DNA of 64,000 nt from Spirometra erinaceieuropaei (lineage: Eukaryota; Platyhelminthes; Cestoda; Diphyllobothriidea; Diphyllobothriidae), in assembly GCA_902702965.1 (NCBI GenBank), contig CACRXP010000388.1, positions 85,580-149,579 on the forward strand. The letters are read 5' to 3'. Positions within the stretch are counted from its first letter, which is position 1. Every line of letters begins with the position of its first letter. Below are positions 20,119 through 31,235 of the stretch, piece after piece. The notes below the pieces were generated by a model. It had not been told where the DNA came from. It saw only the letters and a list, made by a program, of their open reading frames with translations, and ran no database searches. Position numbers and translations under genes: made by a program.

Positions 20119-20899
20119 TGTTCGAGGATATCCAGCCTTTATTGCGACAAATTTTGGATTACAGGAAAAGCAACTAAATGTAGACTATTTGGCCGATTAC
20201 AATTTTCATCCCGTTCTTTCCTCTGTCAATTTTCTCCCTCAATCCTCACATTTTCAGTCCTTTCCTCTATCTACAGTGTGGCTGAACAAACACTTCTCGG
20301 TGCGAGCTCCGTAGGGCAATTCTTCCTTCTAACGGAAGCGCTGTTTGGTGTTAGTCTTCTGACGTAGCTTTTAATGGCCTTAGTATGTTCTCAGGCCACG
20401 CCCTGGATTTACTTTGCCTGACCACAAAGCTCTTTCACGGTGTAATTTTCCCCATCCTTCAGAACGCACTGGTGTATCTATGCGGGAGATCTAGGTCGTG
20501 CGTCACCCGTTTCTTCGAAATGCATGACATGGACTCTAGGACACCCTCCTATTCTGATCTTTTGCTTACGATTTATGAACGAGCTCTTCATCGCCCGGCT
20601 TGTGCTAGTATGACATTTCGCCACTGTCGCGCCTCCTGTGAATAATGCCACACCGACATTAGATTAATTTTTGCCCTACGTCGGGGGTATGGGACCTAAA
20701 ATCTCGTTTGGTCTACTGAATTCGACCTGGGAACTTTCCCCTTCATTGGCCTGTTGCAATGTACCATACGTATAGTTAGCGTGTCCTCTTCCATAAACAG
20801 ATAGTTTAAGGTACTTCCTAGCTGAGTCGACCTTGTGATGAAATTAAGTGACGGTTCCCCCTTTCCAGAAATAACGGTGAAGTCTTTTTAAATTTCTAA

Positions 20900-21790
20900 C
20901 ATGTCTTTTAAGGTATTCTGGACCACCATCTTACAGTGTTTTGACGACATAAAACTTGCGATCACCCAAACCCCTGTGTGACTCCACATCTGTTTATGAT
21001 GGTTTGTTATTGGGATACTGATGTTTCTAAACGAATTTCGACCGGCGTTCGTACGCAGGACTACACATTTGGACGAGTTGACCTTAAATGCCGATATGTC
21101 CTAGCAAACACTCGGATTGTGAATTTGTGATTGCAATTTATCTGTGCTGTCAGCACAATCGACTATAGCCCATATTTTTAAGTCATTGGCGAACCTGGCA
21201 ACCTCAAAATCCAACTCACCGTTGCGATCATTCACAAAAATCAGGAAACATAATGGGTCCAAAAGAACCATGTGAGACACCATTTTCCAACCTCATCCAT
21301 TCCGAGGTAGAATTATTACTAGAAACTACATTCCGTACTCTACAGGACAGAAATCTGTCGATCCATTTGAAAATTCTGGCTCGAATTAGTATTTCATTAA
21401 TATTATGTGGAAGAAGTCAGTGCGGCACGCTACCAGAGGTTCTCCTGAAATCAGAAATCTAACATTTACTGGATAATCCTGTCTGCCGGCTTCACAAAAT
21501 TCTCATTCAAGTAAAGAAAGCTCATGAGGCAAGAGCCTCCTAGACGAAAGCCATGATGGGTATCACATTATATGTTGTTTTCTTCCAGCGCCTGTGTTAG
21601 GTTCCTTTTGACAAGTTGCCCAACAGTTTTCTGTGAGACACATCGGGCTGATGGACGGTAATTTTCGGAATATGTAGAGGGAATGAATAAGGATCTTCTA
21701 CACCGAACCTGAGAATAACTCTAGTTGCGTTAGTTGGAACTCCAGGTGTCAAGGTTATAAATGAATCCGGGACTGATTTTGAGGTCATCA
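20900..21790 (-). pseudogene. Decayed LINE reverse transcriptase
   Basis: Minus-strand frames give QKTVGQLVKRNLTQALEENN, THHGFRLGGSCLMSFLYLNE, DFRRTSGSVPH (for DFRKAFDSVPH), IFKWIDRFLSCR and FLIFVNDRNGELDFEVARFA, then NDLKIW. These are RT blocks in order, with the catalytic FADD changed to FAND. A CR1/Jockey-like family distinct in detail from the copies at 31 and 57 kb. Confidence 0.65.
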
Positions 21791-21929
21791 AACGTGCTAA
21801 CGAGTGGTTGAGAAAGAGGAAAATGGGCTTGATATCTAGGGGTAGGAACGACTGGTTTATGGGGGCTGGTACTCCATAAGACAGTCTATATCACAAAATG
21901 CTAACCGAGACCGCAAAACGTGTTTTCAA

Positions 21930-22200
21930 TTGAAAAGCACTACTTAGATGATGTTGTAATATTAATTATTATGCAGGATAATACACAGTATTTCGGTCGC
22001 GTGTGGATGCAGACTTTTGAATGAGCTACTGTTCAACCGCCTGTCAAAATCAAATTCGGCGAAAAATAAACACTTTCCCATTGGTTTTCTATGCTCTTAT
22101 AAATCCAAATATCTTTTGTATGAACGCACATACACTATTTTTTCTTGTGCTCTTTCGTTAGCTAAGGGCGTCTTTATCTAATCGTATGCTTGAAGAGGGG
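21930..22200 (+). repeat. Short repeat related to the arms at 7.6 and 8.4 kb
   Basis: Shares GATGTTGTAATATTAATTA, CCGCCTGTCAAAA, TTCCCATTGGTTTTCTATGC and TCTTATAAATCCAAATATC with the left arm and adjoining sequence at 7650-7860. Divergence is high. Function unknown. Confidence 0.45.
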
Positions 22201-22965
22201 GATCTCTCCATTTTAGAACATTTTGTAATGATGAAAATCTTAAGATTATGAAATACCTTTTCACACATCTTTCTACCTATTCGCCTATAAGTACTGCCTA
22301 GGAAGCATACACCATGATCGGGGATCGAAAATGTTTTAATATACATAAAGATGTTATGCGGGCAGAAAACATTGTTGGACATTCACGGAGTACGGGGCCT
22401 CCTACCTGCGTCAGTTAGATCAAAGTTCACTCTATAAACATATGAGAGGCAGAGTATTTCGAAATGACTTTATAACTATGAAGATACTCACAGCTCAGAG
22501 AGTCATCTGCTGCGTACCACGTCAATTCGGCTTATCTATTGTCCAGCTGCTGCACGGCGTACACTTCCGCGATGTGAGATAGGAAGGTTTCCCCGCCTGT
22601 TTTAGGTTGGCGGTGTTCAGTGCAAACCATAGATGCTATTGTATCTCGTCAATGTAAATCTAGACAGCTCCGCCTGACACACGAATTGCTTCGTGCAATC
22701 TCCTTTTCAGGCGGCTCCAATAGGCTTCATTTGCGCTCGTATGCCCGCCCGTAGGGGCATCCACAGAATTCTTACTGTGATTCACGGTCTAGGACTTATG
22801 TCCTTCAGATGGTAGGCGTGAGTAGGCCTTCCATTCTTCCGTCACAATTACACTCCCTTTCGCCACCTACCTCGCTGAAATCGTCCTAAGGTCTTGCCAG
22901 GTTCTGTTGCTGACTTGCTCAGCCACTCATTTTCTTCTGCCTCATATCATATATTCCAAACATAA

Positions 22966-23125
22966 TCGTTTTACCGACAAAGACTAGGGTGACTAAAATG
23001 GTCATTTCTGGCTTATTAGCCGTCGATAGCCAGTCATACCCAACCCCGAAGCGTGGAGCACCTGGGGTTCGGTCTCGCGACCTGTTAATTAGAAGTTCAA
23101 CGCCCCTAACCACTGAGCCACTAAT
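22966..23125 (-). repeat. SINE-A inserted in the Merlin transposase relic
   Basis: Same family as 25847-26025: TTACCGACAAAGACTAG, GCTTATTAGCCGTCGATAGC, a B box in CTCGCGACC and an A box in CCACTGAGCCAC. It splits the transposase relic between its first and second catalytic segments, so it arrived after the transposon. Right after it comes TAATACCATTCTGCCTATAT, the 3' end of a second, opposite SINE-A piece. Confidence 0.75.
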
Positions 23126-23156
23126 ACCATTCTGCCTATATCATGCGCCGCTGTGC

Positions 23157-23173
23157 TGCTGCTGCTGCTGCTG
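23157..23173 (+). repeat. (CTG)n microsatellite
   Basis: Short run of CTG triplets within the decayed Merlin element; not part of a coding polyglutamine tract that I can support. Confidence 0.85.
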
Positions 23174-23760
23174 GTTGGGACCGAGAGAGAGAGATCCCTT
23201 AAGGCACAACGGGACGAGCAAGTTCCATAGAAACTATTGGTGAGCGCCTCTCTAGCAGTAAAACAGCCAAAATTGCCTTTTGCCTGTCGAAGTTGTATGT
23301 TCGGCGACTCACCAGCGTCCCAATAATCTGCGCTTCCACTTCTAGGCCGTAAAGCAGTTTGGTTTGGTTAAGGAGGGTCACAGAACACACAGTTCGGCAT
23401 ATGCCATGATACTCTCCTGCGATTGCATGGCAGATTCCCACTTTCTTTTGGCATTGGTTCATTCCGGCTCCTTTTATGAATGGCAGGCAGACTCTCAAAA
23501 CCTTCATGATTGTTACGTGAATGTCTTCAAATACCCAGCTCGTTTGCATAACCTTCGTACTGCCGCAAGGACTACATCTAAAGACGAAACCGTCTGTGTG
23601 CCTCCTGGGAATTTGCTGCCGCATTTTCCACCGACATTTACACTCTCAACTATTTATAGAAGCGGCATCAGCCTACTGGAGTTCAGAAATTTCATTATCT
23701 CATAACTTTCCATCGTTCTATCTCGCTAAGGTCGCCTACGTTTTACAGGTTTTTCATCCG

Positions 23761-25007
23761 GCGGTCTGCGTTTGAAAAAAAGGAAACAGTTCTCGGTTTG
23801 TCGCTATTTCCTACTGTTCAGACTACTAAATGATTACAGATTTTAGTGTTTACATATACATGGACAATATGCTTTGCTGTGCGTCTACATTTAGCTTGTG
23901 CAATTGCTTTCGCGCTGAAATCCCCGTTGCCTGCCATCACTTATTTGCAATACTTACAACCAAAAACCTACATGCAAGTCATACCTTTTTATATCATTAG
24001 ACTTGACTTTTACTTTTATTATTTTCTATCGCCATTCAGCATACCTTGTTGGGTTTCCTTTTTGTTATTTGTTTTAAATTCCCTGAAAATTCCTGTAAAT
24101 TAATGCGTTTTTTGGTATTCGCTTTGATCTGCGTTATTTTTTAGCGGCCGAAAACGTCAACGATAACACACACCGAATCTGTGAAGCTCCGAAAATAGAT
24201 CCTGGCTAAGATAAACCTGAACGGAGCCGTTAACGCATCACCACATTCATCCAAACGGAAGGAAAGAAGGAACGTTAGGTAGGCATAAGGGTAAAATAAG
24301 AAGAGATAGAAACTGGAGCTAACTGTACAAAGGCAACCAGGGACTGACCTGTCTGGATGAGGAGACGACACTAAGACGCCTGCAAAACAACCGGTTGGGC
24401 ACTCAGAGCTGTGGGAAACTACAGAGAAGGGCCAAGGGAAGTGTCGACGTGGAGGGGGAAAATCAAGCGTTACGGCGAGTCGCAAGAAGGGGATCGGCGG
24501 CAGAGAAGTGGAAGGTCGCCGGCCATTTTAACTGACGAGCAGTTACACCATCGCAATCCTAGGTGCGCGCGGGAGTCGTCATCTCATTCAAACGACTCTA
24601 CACAGTTCGTGGGACGTTACAATCTGCACTACCGACTAGCTTCTGCAGCGATTACTATTGGTTGCGTATCCCCTTGGAACATGACCTTCAATTGGTTAGG
24701 AAAGGGCGGTTTATTTAGTTGTCTGTGATTCCTCGACCATCGTTTTTGGCAGTCTTTCGGATTTGTTTGCCTAGTCGTCGTTTGTTCTCTAGGCGCACTA
24801 GAAAGTTGTTGAAACAATTTTATTTTTTCAGTTCTCAATTACTCGGATTATTTTACATGCGTCCGAAGGCCCCACCCGTATAACCCCTACCATCACCACT
24901 CCCGTTTGATAGGCCCCTGGAGTTATTTGTTGCTGACCACCGGGAACAAACCATACCCTCGTCCGAAAATCAATTTTAAAAATGCCTAACTCTTAAGCAA
25001 CCCTTTT
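23761..25007. other. Nothing recognised
   Basis: Both strands were read. The open frames of up to 114 codons (for example 24141-24485 minus) show no family features, and no repeat matching elsewhere in the window was seen. Confidence 0.35.
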
Positions 25008-25190
25008 TATTTAGTGGGATTTTCGCAAGCGGTCGGAAAGAGGCTCAGCCTAAAAAGGACATCTTGACATGATTGGGCTATCGTGAGATTGTGATACATC
25101 ATGATAAGCACAACAAGTTCACTTAGATAACCATTTCGTATCAACCGCACTTTCCTGGATTTCGGTTAACATTTTATGAGATAGGCTGTA
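25008..25190 (-). repeat. Short repeat related to the arm at 8.4 kb
   Basis: Shares TTCGCAAGCGGTCGGAAAGA with GCAGGCGGTCGGAAAGAAG at 8396, and ATTTCGGTTAACATTTTATG with the outer end of the 8.5 kb arm. Same orientation as that arm. A single, degraded arm-like copy. Confidence 0.45.
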
Positions 25191-25846
25191 GGGTGACCGG
25201 TCTCGTGTATATTTGACTGTAAAAAATTCGATTTCGTGTTCCACTGACTTGTGATTGCAAATAGGGAAAAGTACTTTCCTTTCACATGTTGTACATAAGA
25301 GGGGTGCTTTAAATTTCATAAATTTATAGTTGAAGCCACATGCGTAGAGTAAACCCAAAGCACCCTCGACTGGCTCCATGGACATAAAAACCAATTTTGG
25401 AAAAGGAATTTATAGTTCTATTTGATATACTTTACCACGTAGGAGATGAACAAGAGAATAGAGACGCCTGCAGTCGTGACGGGAGTTGAGAGACATGTAT
25501 ATTACGGTTCAAAGGTTTGTCATGGATGGTTAAAGTGAACACACCTGGGTACGAAACCATGGTAAGTACAGTAGGTGGCCTAACTCATGAAATATCGCGA
25601 TATAAATTTGAGTGAACAGTATGTCACATATCTGATGTCCTTTCTTGTATTTACTGATTTGATTTGAGGTGCAAAAAATTGTTAACTAGAGAAGGATCTA
25701 TTCCAGTTCAATTCAATCAGAGGGAAAACACGCCAAATTTGTGCGAACTATCGCCTTTCTTGATAGCCCGGCAATTTTTTGAGCTATTGAGATTTACGGT
25801 TTTATCCCCATGTTTATGCGCATTGCGCTGTAAAGGAAGATATATA
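25191..25846. other. Nothing recognised
   Basis: No gene or repeat could be supported here. It ends at the left target-site duplication of the SINE. Confidence 0.35.
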
Positions 25847-26025
25847 GGCAGAAGGGTATTATCGACAAAGACAAGGGAGACTGGAATGCCCATTTCTGGC
25901 TTATTAGCCGTCGTCAGCCAGTCATACCCAACTCCGAAGTGTGGCACACCCGAGGCTCGAACTCGCGACCTGTTAGTTAGAAGTCCACGCCTCTAACCAC
26001 TGAGCCACGAGCCCGTTGCCCTGTC
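25847..26025 (-). mobile_element. SINE-A, complete 179-bp copy with 12-bp target-site duplication
   Basis: A tRNA-derived SINE read on the minus strand. The head CGACAGGGCAACGGGCTCG leads into A box GTGGCTCAGTGGTTAGAGG (26008-25990) and B box GAGTTCGAGCC (25963-25953), followed by a body and the end TTTGTCGATAATACCCTTCT. Exact direct repeats GGAAGATATATA flank it at 25835-25846 and 26026-26037. The boxes are internal pol III promoter elements, so its transcription would be tRNA-like. Other copies are at 1550, 5888, 6112 and 22966. Mobilisation would need a LINE in trans; the partner is unknown. Confidence 0.9.
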
Positions 26026-26037
26026 GGAAGATATATA

Positions 26038-26787
26038 TAAACAAGATCAGTGTGTAATAAACCTTCCATGGGAACGGAAAATTGGATTTTGCGTCCATGG
26101 GAATCAGGTGGGGGATTGTATGGGAAATCGCAGTGTTTTTAAGAAAGAAGCAACTTCAGCTTATAAAATTCTGCTATGTAAATTTATGGCGCTTCTTGGC
26201 CTAAAACGCAGTAATAAACTTGTTTGACAGTAGCATGTTTTAGAACACCGAGAATTATTAGGCGTAAACAAATATATTTTGAGTGCTTGCGGCAAGATGT
26301 CACTTTTCTGTATCACACCGTGCGACAAAGATATCCGTACAATTTATACCAGCAGTCAACTACGAAAGGATTTAGAAATAAGGAGAGGAAGGTTTGCTGC
26401 TTAATTCGTTAGCAAGTACTTTCTATATTAGCAATGGTACTCTGCGATGAAGAATGTTCTCTATAACCATGGACCAAAACGATCCATAAATAAGCAAAAT
26501 GACGATTTTATTCGTCGTACACTAAAAATGACTATTATATACCCGTCAAGACCATTGACTGGGAACATCTCCCGATATTCTCCATGAACATTATTAGAAA
26601 AGAATGCAAGAATGGGACCTTCATCGACAAAGGAGAATGACCAAGGTATTTTTAAGTAGTAAACTTATCAGCGAATGTTGCTTGTTCGCTAAGAAATACA
26701 TTGACTGCCGGCCGTTATTCTGGAAGAGCACTTACTTCTACGATGAAAACTTATACTTAGACAAGCCTACGAAGTCAACCCAGATGA
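26038..26787. other. Nothing recognised
   Basis: AT-rich and without supported genes. The short open frames do not resemble a known family. Confidence 0.35.
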
Positions 26788-27885
26788 CCGTTCGACCATC
26801 GGTTTCGAGGATGTCCACCGTGTGCCCCAAAGTTGCAGCAGAAAAGGGAGCAGGGACAGTGACTTGCGCAGGAGTTTATAGTGCCAGTAGACTTGCGCTG
26901 CATCTACCTACACTCTCTCCTCCTCCTCCTCCCCCGCCTGAGCCCGGTGTCAAGACAGAGTCAAGAAGACCGGAGACGAGGGAGGCCGCAGGTGGATGGC
27001 TCGGACGGATCCTCACCTTGGCGTTCCACCACACCCCCTGGTCCACACAAAAAATGACCAGGATTTCAACCAACACAACAGAGATTTGGAGGCTGGCACG
27101 GCCGAAGCCGCAGCTGGGCGTGCCGCCAACGCCTGGCTCGGATCCCACACTGTGATGGGAGTGCCAAAAAGGCCACATTAAAAAGGAATCATTGCAGCCT
27201 GACTCTCAGACCACCACCGGTCAAGGAGGAGGTCCAAGTTATCCCGTCAGTTGGCAACCTTCCAAGCCACGGCTCTTAGCGCACCGTGATAGCTTCAAGC
27301 GCGTCAGATTGTTTATAGTGAGGAGAAAGTGCGCTGAGTCGTCGACCTCACTCTCCCTTCCCATTTCCACACCGCAGCCGCTGTCCGAGCCGGTCAGTAG
27401 ACTGGAGTGGGGAATGGGCGCGGTGGCTGACATGGTCGACTGACCATGCCTGCGCGCGCCACAGCCCGACCTGGCCCCCCATACACACACAAACACCAGG
27501 ATTTCACACAACGGGGGTTGAACGGCGTGTCTCTCACTTGCTTGAGTGCCGTGGAAGGTGCTGTTTCAGCCCGTCCCCAGCCCACCAGTCCGCCGCTCCA
27601 CACAACACACACACACACACAACGCGACGAACTGCGTGAACCGAGAGCGGGCGTCAATCAGCAACCTTCCTATCCACGACGCTTGACGTGTCGGGATAGT
27701 CTCGGACTCAAGTCACCCGTGCAGCCGAAGCCGCATGGGGACCGAGTCAAGATGCAGACTTCCCAGTTGCGTGGAAGGTGGCCGTTGCGTGCATGAGGTG
27801 TGTGAGTGTTGATTTCTGGTGGGGTGATGGTGGTGGAGGAGGAGGTAGGGAGTGAGTGAATGTGTGGTGTGACCGGCGGTTGTTT
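26788..27885 (-). mobile_element. Zinc-finger retroelement, 3' UTR-only copy
   Basis: Collinear with 60650-61735 over about 1.1 kb at high identity, for example CGAGGATGTCCACCGTGTGC, CCCGGTGTCAAGACAGAGTC and ACGACGCTTGACGTGTCGGG. It ends at its 5' side just inside the point where the coding region would begin (GTGTGACCGGCGGTTGT). So this is a 5'-truncated insertion consisting of the 3' UTR alone. The proline-rich and other open frames across it are by-products of its GC-rich sequence. Confidence 0.85.
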
Positions 27886-27954
27886 ACCCAGATAGTCATA
27901 TGTGGAAAAACGTTCCAAAAGAATATACAGTGCTGACGGCAACCTTCTTGAACA

Positions 27955-28320
27955 TTCGGCAGTTAAGGTTTGGATGCCTATCAAATTCGGCGGGCAGCCA
28001 GCCTGGCGGTCGACTACGGATACCACCGGCAACAAGGTTTACGTCAACATTGTGAACGATTTGCGATTGTAAAGACCTCCATCGCCGCTGGATGAATACC
28101 ATAATGTTGCACGATAATGCCCCTGTCCATCGCCCTAAAGAGGTATGAACATGATAACGCCTGCACTTTTAGTCTTAATTTTTAGATAACATCTGGCCTG
28201 TCTGCATATGGCCTCCGGTCGATTTTTATCTCTGTCAACAGCCCTGATCCCAAACCTATCGGAAATCCCTTGGCACTTATCCACAGAAGTTGACGAGGGA
28301 CAAAAACTTTCGATTTTGTG
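27955..28320 (+). pseudogene. Tc1/mariner transposase relic
   Basis: Frames give GNKVYVNIVNDLRL, then HRRWMNTIMLHDNAPVHRPK and NSPDPKPIGNP, followed in a shifted frame by WHLSTEVD. These match the catalytic D,D34D/E region of Tc1/mariner transposases ('YVNIL', 'DNAPVH', 'SPDLNPIENLW..L..EV'). Only the C-terminal part is left, with stops and frameshifts. It starts 70 bases after the retroelement 3' UTR. Confidence 0.6.
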
Positions 28321-28534
28321 CTATATAATTACACTGGACAGCCAGCTGTAGACAGCCTGGTCATCTTCGTGTCTGACAGACTTTCTGCTGTGTCAAATTT
28401 AAGTAGACAACCAATGAAATACTGACCTTTTGTACTTGTTATTAGTTTTCATCTTTTTCCCTTTCCATTCTCTCCTCTTCCCTATTTCATGCGTTCCTAC
28501 AAACAGCGACAAGAAAGTTGACCGTCGGCTCTCC

Positions 28535-29110
28535 AAATCCAGCTTGACTTTCGGCCGCCTGCAAACCACCGTGTGGAATCGCCACGGCCTTCAAGTTAAC
28601 AGCAAAGCAAAGATGCACAAGGCCGTCGTCTTGACGATACTTCTGTGTGGAGTGGCGGCCTGGATCGTGCACTCCAGTAAAGCAAGCTGAACTCCTTCCA
28701 TCCCAGCTACCCCCTCATAATACTGAGGCTGAGATGGCAGGACAGGATCCCGGACACTTAAGTCCTCGAACGGACCGGGATCCTCAGCATTCACGCCATG
28801 CTGAGACAACTGCAAATGGATGGAGCAGTAAGCCCGTGAAAATCAACGACATTGGCCTAACAAAACCACCCTTCTGCGGAGATTTCGCTACGGGTCCTCG
28901 CCGATCTGGAGTAGCAAAACGAGGTTGCTAGAAAACTTTGAAAATGCTCTTAGGCGATTGTCCATCAACCCAGAGTTCAGGTTGGACATCGCTCGAAAGA
29001 GACCGGTCAGGGAAAGAGAGGTGGCGAATGGCGTACCCATCTGCGAAGCAAATCGAAACGCCTTCATCAAAGCCAAGAGGGCTACTCGCAAACCTCCGGC
29101 CTCTTCAGTA
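28535..29110 (+). pseudogene. Zinc-finger retroelement: RT C-terminus and linker, decayed
   Basis: [20 protein letters not shown] and MHKAVVLTILLCG match the C-terminal RT region of the 62788-63894 frame ([20 protein letters not shown]). RYGSSPIWSSK, then VANGVPICEANRNAFIKAKR match the linker (GAAIYQANRIVAVKAKR) that leads to the zinc fingers. There are internal deletions and stops, and no finger is left. Plus strand. Confidence 0.65.
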
Positions 29111-29617
29111 TGCAACATTATCATACAAACAGTCATGCAACAGTCAGGAAAAATCAAAGACCGACTGAGCACAAATGAATTATTGTGCGCTCCAACTGGT
29201 ACTATTTTGACTTGATTACCACTTTACAGTTACCGTCTCTGACATTGATACTGGAACCGTACGTACGGAATTGCTTTGTACATTTTTGGAATATTTTTGC
29301 GCGTTGAAATTCGCCAGGTAACTGAATCAAGTGCAATTTGTTTATCAGCACGGTCCGACTGAATATGCAACCAACTCGCGGTTTTACAGCCTAGAAAAAC
29401 AATCGCTTAAAAGCTTTCAAGGTCTGCAGTTATTGAAGTCTTAGGAGATCTACAAAGGGCTAAGTCGTTTCTGATTAAATTCCATAAAATTTATCAGGTT
29501 TTAAGTATTTTTCGCTTATTGAGTTTTGAATACTCACTTCAGTCAGTCATAAACAATCCGATGTATTAGTTATAACATCAAAAGCGAAATTATACCTATT
29601 ATATCATATCGAAGTTT
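29111..29617. other. Nothing recognised
   Basis: Gap between the retroelement piece and the start of the LINE ORF1. It may include the 5' UTR and internal promoter of the LINE at 29.6-37.3 kb, but no motif supports this. Confidence 0.35.
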
Positions 29618-30951
29618 ATGGAGTATCAGCAATCTAACTGTAATAGTACGGCCAGCGACGGCACCTCGTTCGAAGGTAAGTCTGGTGAGATGGCCTTCGC
29701 ATGCATAACCTGTTTTCGCCCTACCTCCACTTCCAGCCAACGATCAGCAAAGCCTGCCAAAAGCGTAATTACCGGAAAAAGTGTGAGATACGAAGGCAAG
29801 CCTTGTTTTGGGTGCGCATATATCCAAATCAAAGTAGAACAACTCGAAAAGGAGCTTGTTGATTTAAGGACGCTCATTAAACAGACCCTAGATGAAAAGA
29901 ATGTCTCCAGTGTTAGAGTTCCAAAAACGAAGAGCAAAACGCAAAGATGCGAAAAAATATCTCCTTGGGGGCACCTTCAAACACGGGTTGCAACCCAGTA
30001 GCTAAAACCGCAGACGCCGGTAACAACAGGACAACGAAAACGAAGCAGCCGCAAGATGTCTTAAGCGATGTCACGAAAAATACCTGGCGCGGAAGCCATC
30101 TCGCCTCAGCCTTTTGCTGTAAGTGATGGGATTTCCCTTTTGCCTGGAGACGATATAACTGGGTCATCCAGTCTACTGTTGAACTCTTGTTCTCGCAACC
30201 ACCCCGAGCGCCCAACAGAGCACGTATCTAAATACGAAGAAACGAACCCGTGGGTAGGGGGGAGAGGGAAACGCCATGACAGGAGTCTAAAGTCACAACC
30301 AGCCCTGTTTAGGTGCTCAGGACAGTCGGTAGACAGCAAAAGTGTGCGTCCAAGCGACGACTCCGTAAATCGTTCTCGCTCACATGCAGCGAATTCGCCG
30401 GAAAGAAAAAGTAAAGAGGACCGTGATCGCCAGCAGTGTCTGGTTATTCTCGGCTTGTCGAAATCGAATGCAGTCAGACCTGAAGACCGTGTCTCGGAGG
30501 ACCTTGCTTCTTTTCACGGTCTACTGAACCAGTTACTTCAGATAGACATGGAAATAAAGGTTCTGAAGGCATTCCGGATAGGAAGAGGGAGTGAAGACAG
30601 GACAGCAGCACTACCACCTCGCCCTCTCAAAATTATGCTGGAGAACAAAGAGCAAATCAAGTTGATCCTCACTTAAAAAACCGACCTCAGAAGTACACAC
30701 AAACAGGTTTTTTCCAAGCGGACTATTCATCAGCGGAACGGCTGAAACGCCGGGAACTTGTCTTGGAGTTAAAATCAAGACTGAAGGGTGACGAACACAA
30801 TCTGGCTATCTTCAAGGGGAAGGTAGTTCGGAAATATATGCCGTTTCAGTTGAACCAGCCTGTAATACTAAGAACGACGACAGCTAATCAGCTAACACAG
30901 ATACCTTCGTTGAACCACCTGCTCAAGGCGGCAACACAAGTAAGCGCGTAA
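29618..30951 (+). pseudogene. LINE copy A, ORF1 (nucleic-acid-binding protein), broken
   Basis: ORF1 of a CR1/Jockey-like LINE, split by frameshifts or stops into 29618-30001, 30068-30676 and 30763-30951. The first part has Cys pairs (CITC and CFGC) and a probable coiled coil, QIKVEQLEKELVDLRTLIKQ. The second has a Ser/Arg-rich linker and a RNP-like segment: QQCLVILGLSKSNAVRPEDR, then VLKAFRIGRGSED and PRPLKIML. The end reads FFQADYSSAERLKRRELVLE, matching the ORF1 tail of copy B. Such proteins bind element RNA. Its ORF2 continues at 34336 after the nested insertion. Confidence 0.6.
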
Positions 30952-31235
30952 TGTCCAGTGATCTGACTGAAGCAACGCATATAAATGGAACCCATCAGCA
31001 CAGAGAACATGGCGTTCGAGATAACGGAGTAATGCTCACAACAGTAACAAATGCAATGGGAAACTCGGCTGGTTTAAAACTAAGGTCAGTCAGTCAGTGT
31101 ATTTGAGGGAAATAGGCTTAGGCCTTTGAACTCCCTATTTGTACATTAAAAAATCGAGAAACAAGCAAAAATGTGAAGAAATTACAGCATTAAGTGAATG
31201 TATACATTGATTCACATATGTCACTAGTTACACGG

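Larger units (their letters stand above)
22500..23760 (-). pseudogene. Merlin-superfamily (ISXO2-like) DNA transposase relic
   Basis: Minus-strand reading in order: DGFVFRCSPCGSTKV, WVFEDIHVTIMKVLRVCLPF (the N-terminal ribbon plus 'FE.SHL...K.L'), LEVEAQIIGTLVSRRTYNFD (the first catalytic segment, D to E), then after a SINE VIVTEEWKAYSRLPSEGH with TVNHSKNSVDAPTGGHTSAN, EAYWSRLKRRLHEAI and YIDEIQ. The 'NHS..FVDP.TG.HTN..E..W...K' and 'Y.DE' blocks are diagnostic of ISXO2/Merlin DDE transposases. Frameshifts and a SINE at 22966-23125 break the gene. Terminal inverted repeats were not found. Confidence 0.7.

Noticed and set aside
19240..20645. Several plus-strand open frames of 60-86 codons taken as a gene cluster
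   Set aside because: The minus strand carries LINE endonuclease blocks across the first part, and the plus frames are short with no family features.
23157..23173. CTG run as a coding polyleucine or polyglutamine tract
   Set aside because: It lies in a decayed transposase region with stops in all nearby frames.
25847..26025. Functional tRNA gene
   Set aside because: A and B boxes are present but acceptor and anticodon stems do not pair, a non-tRNA body follows, and target-site duplications mark it as a SINE.
26876..27178. Proline-rich and glycine-rich open frames suggesting a low-complexity protein gene
   Set aside because: They overlap the non-coding 3' UTR of a truncated retroelement, which is repeated at 60.65-61.7 kb with different frames open.
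29618..30676. ORF1 frames as independent host genes
   Set aside because: The end of the frame matches the ORF1 tail carried by LINE copy B, so it is part of a retroelement.
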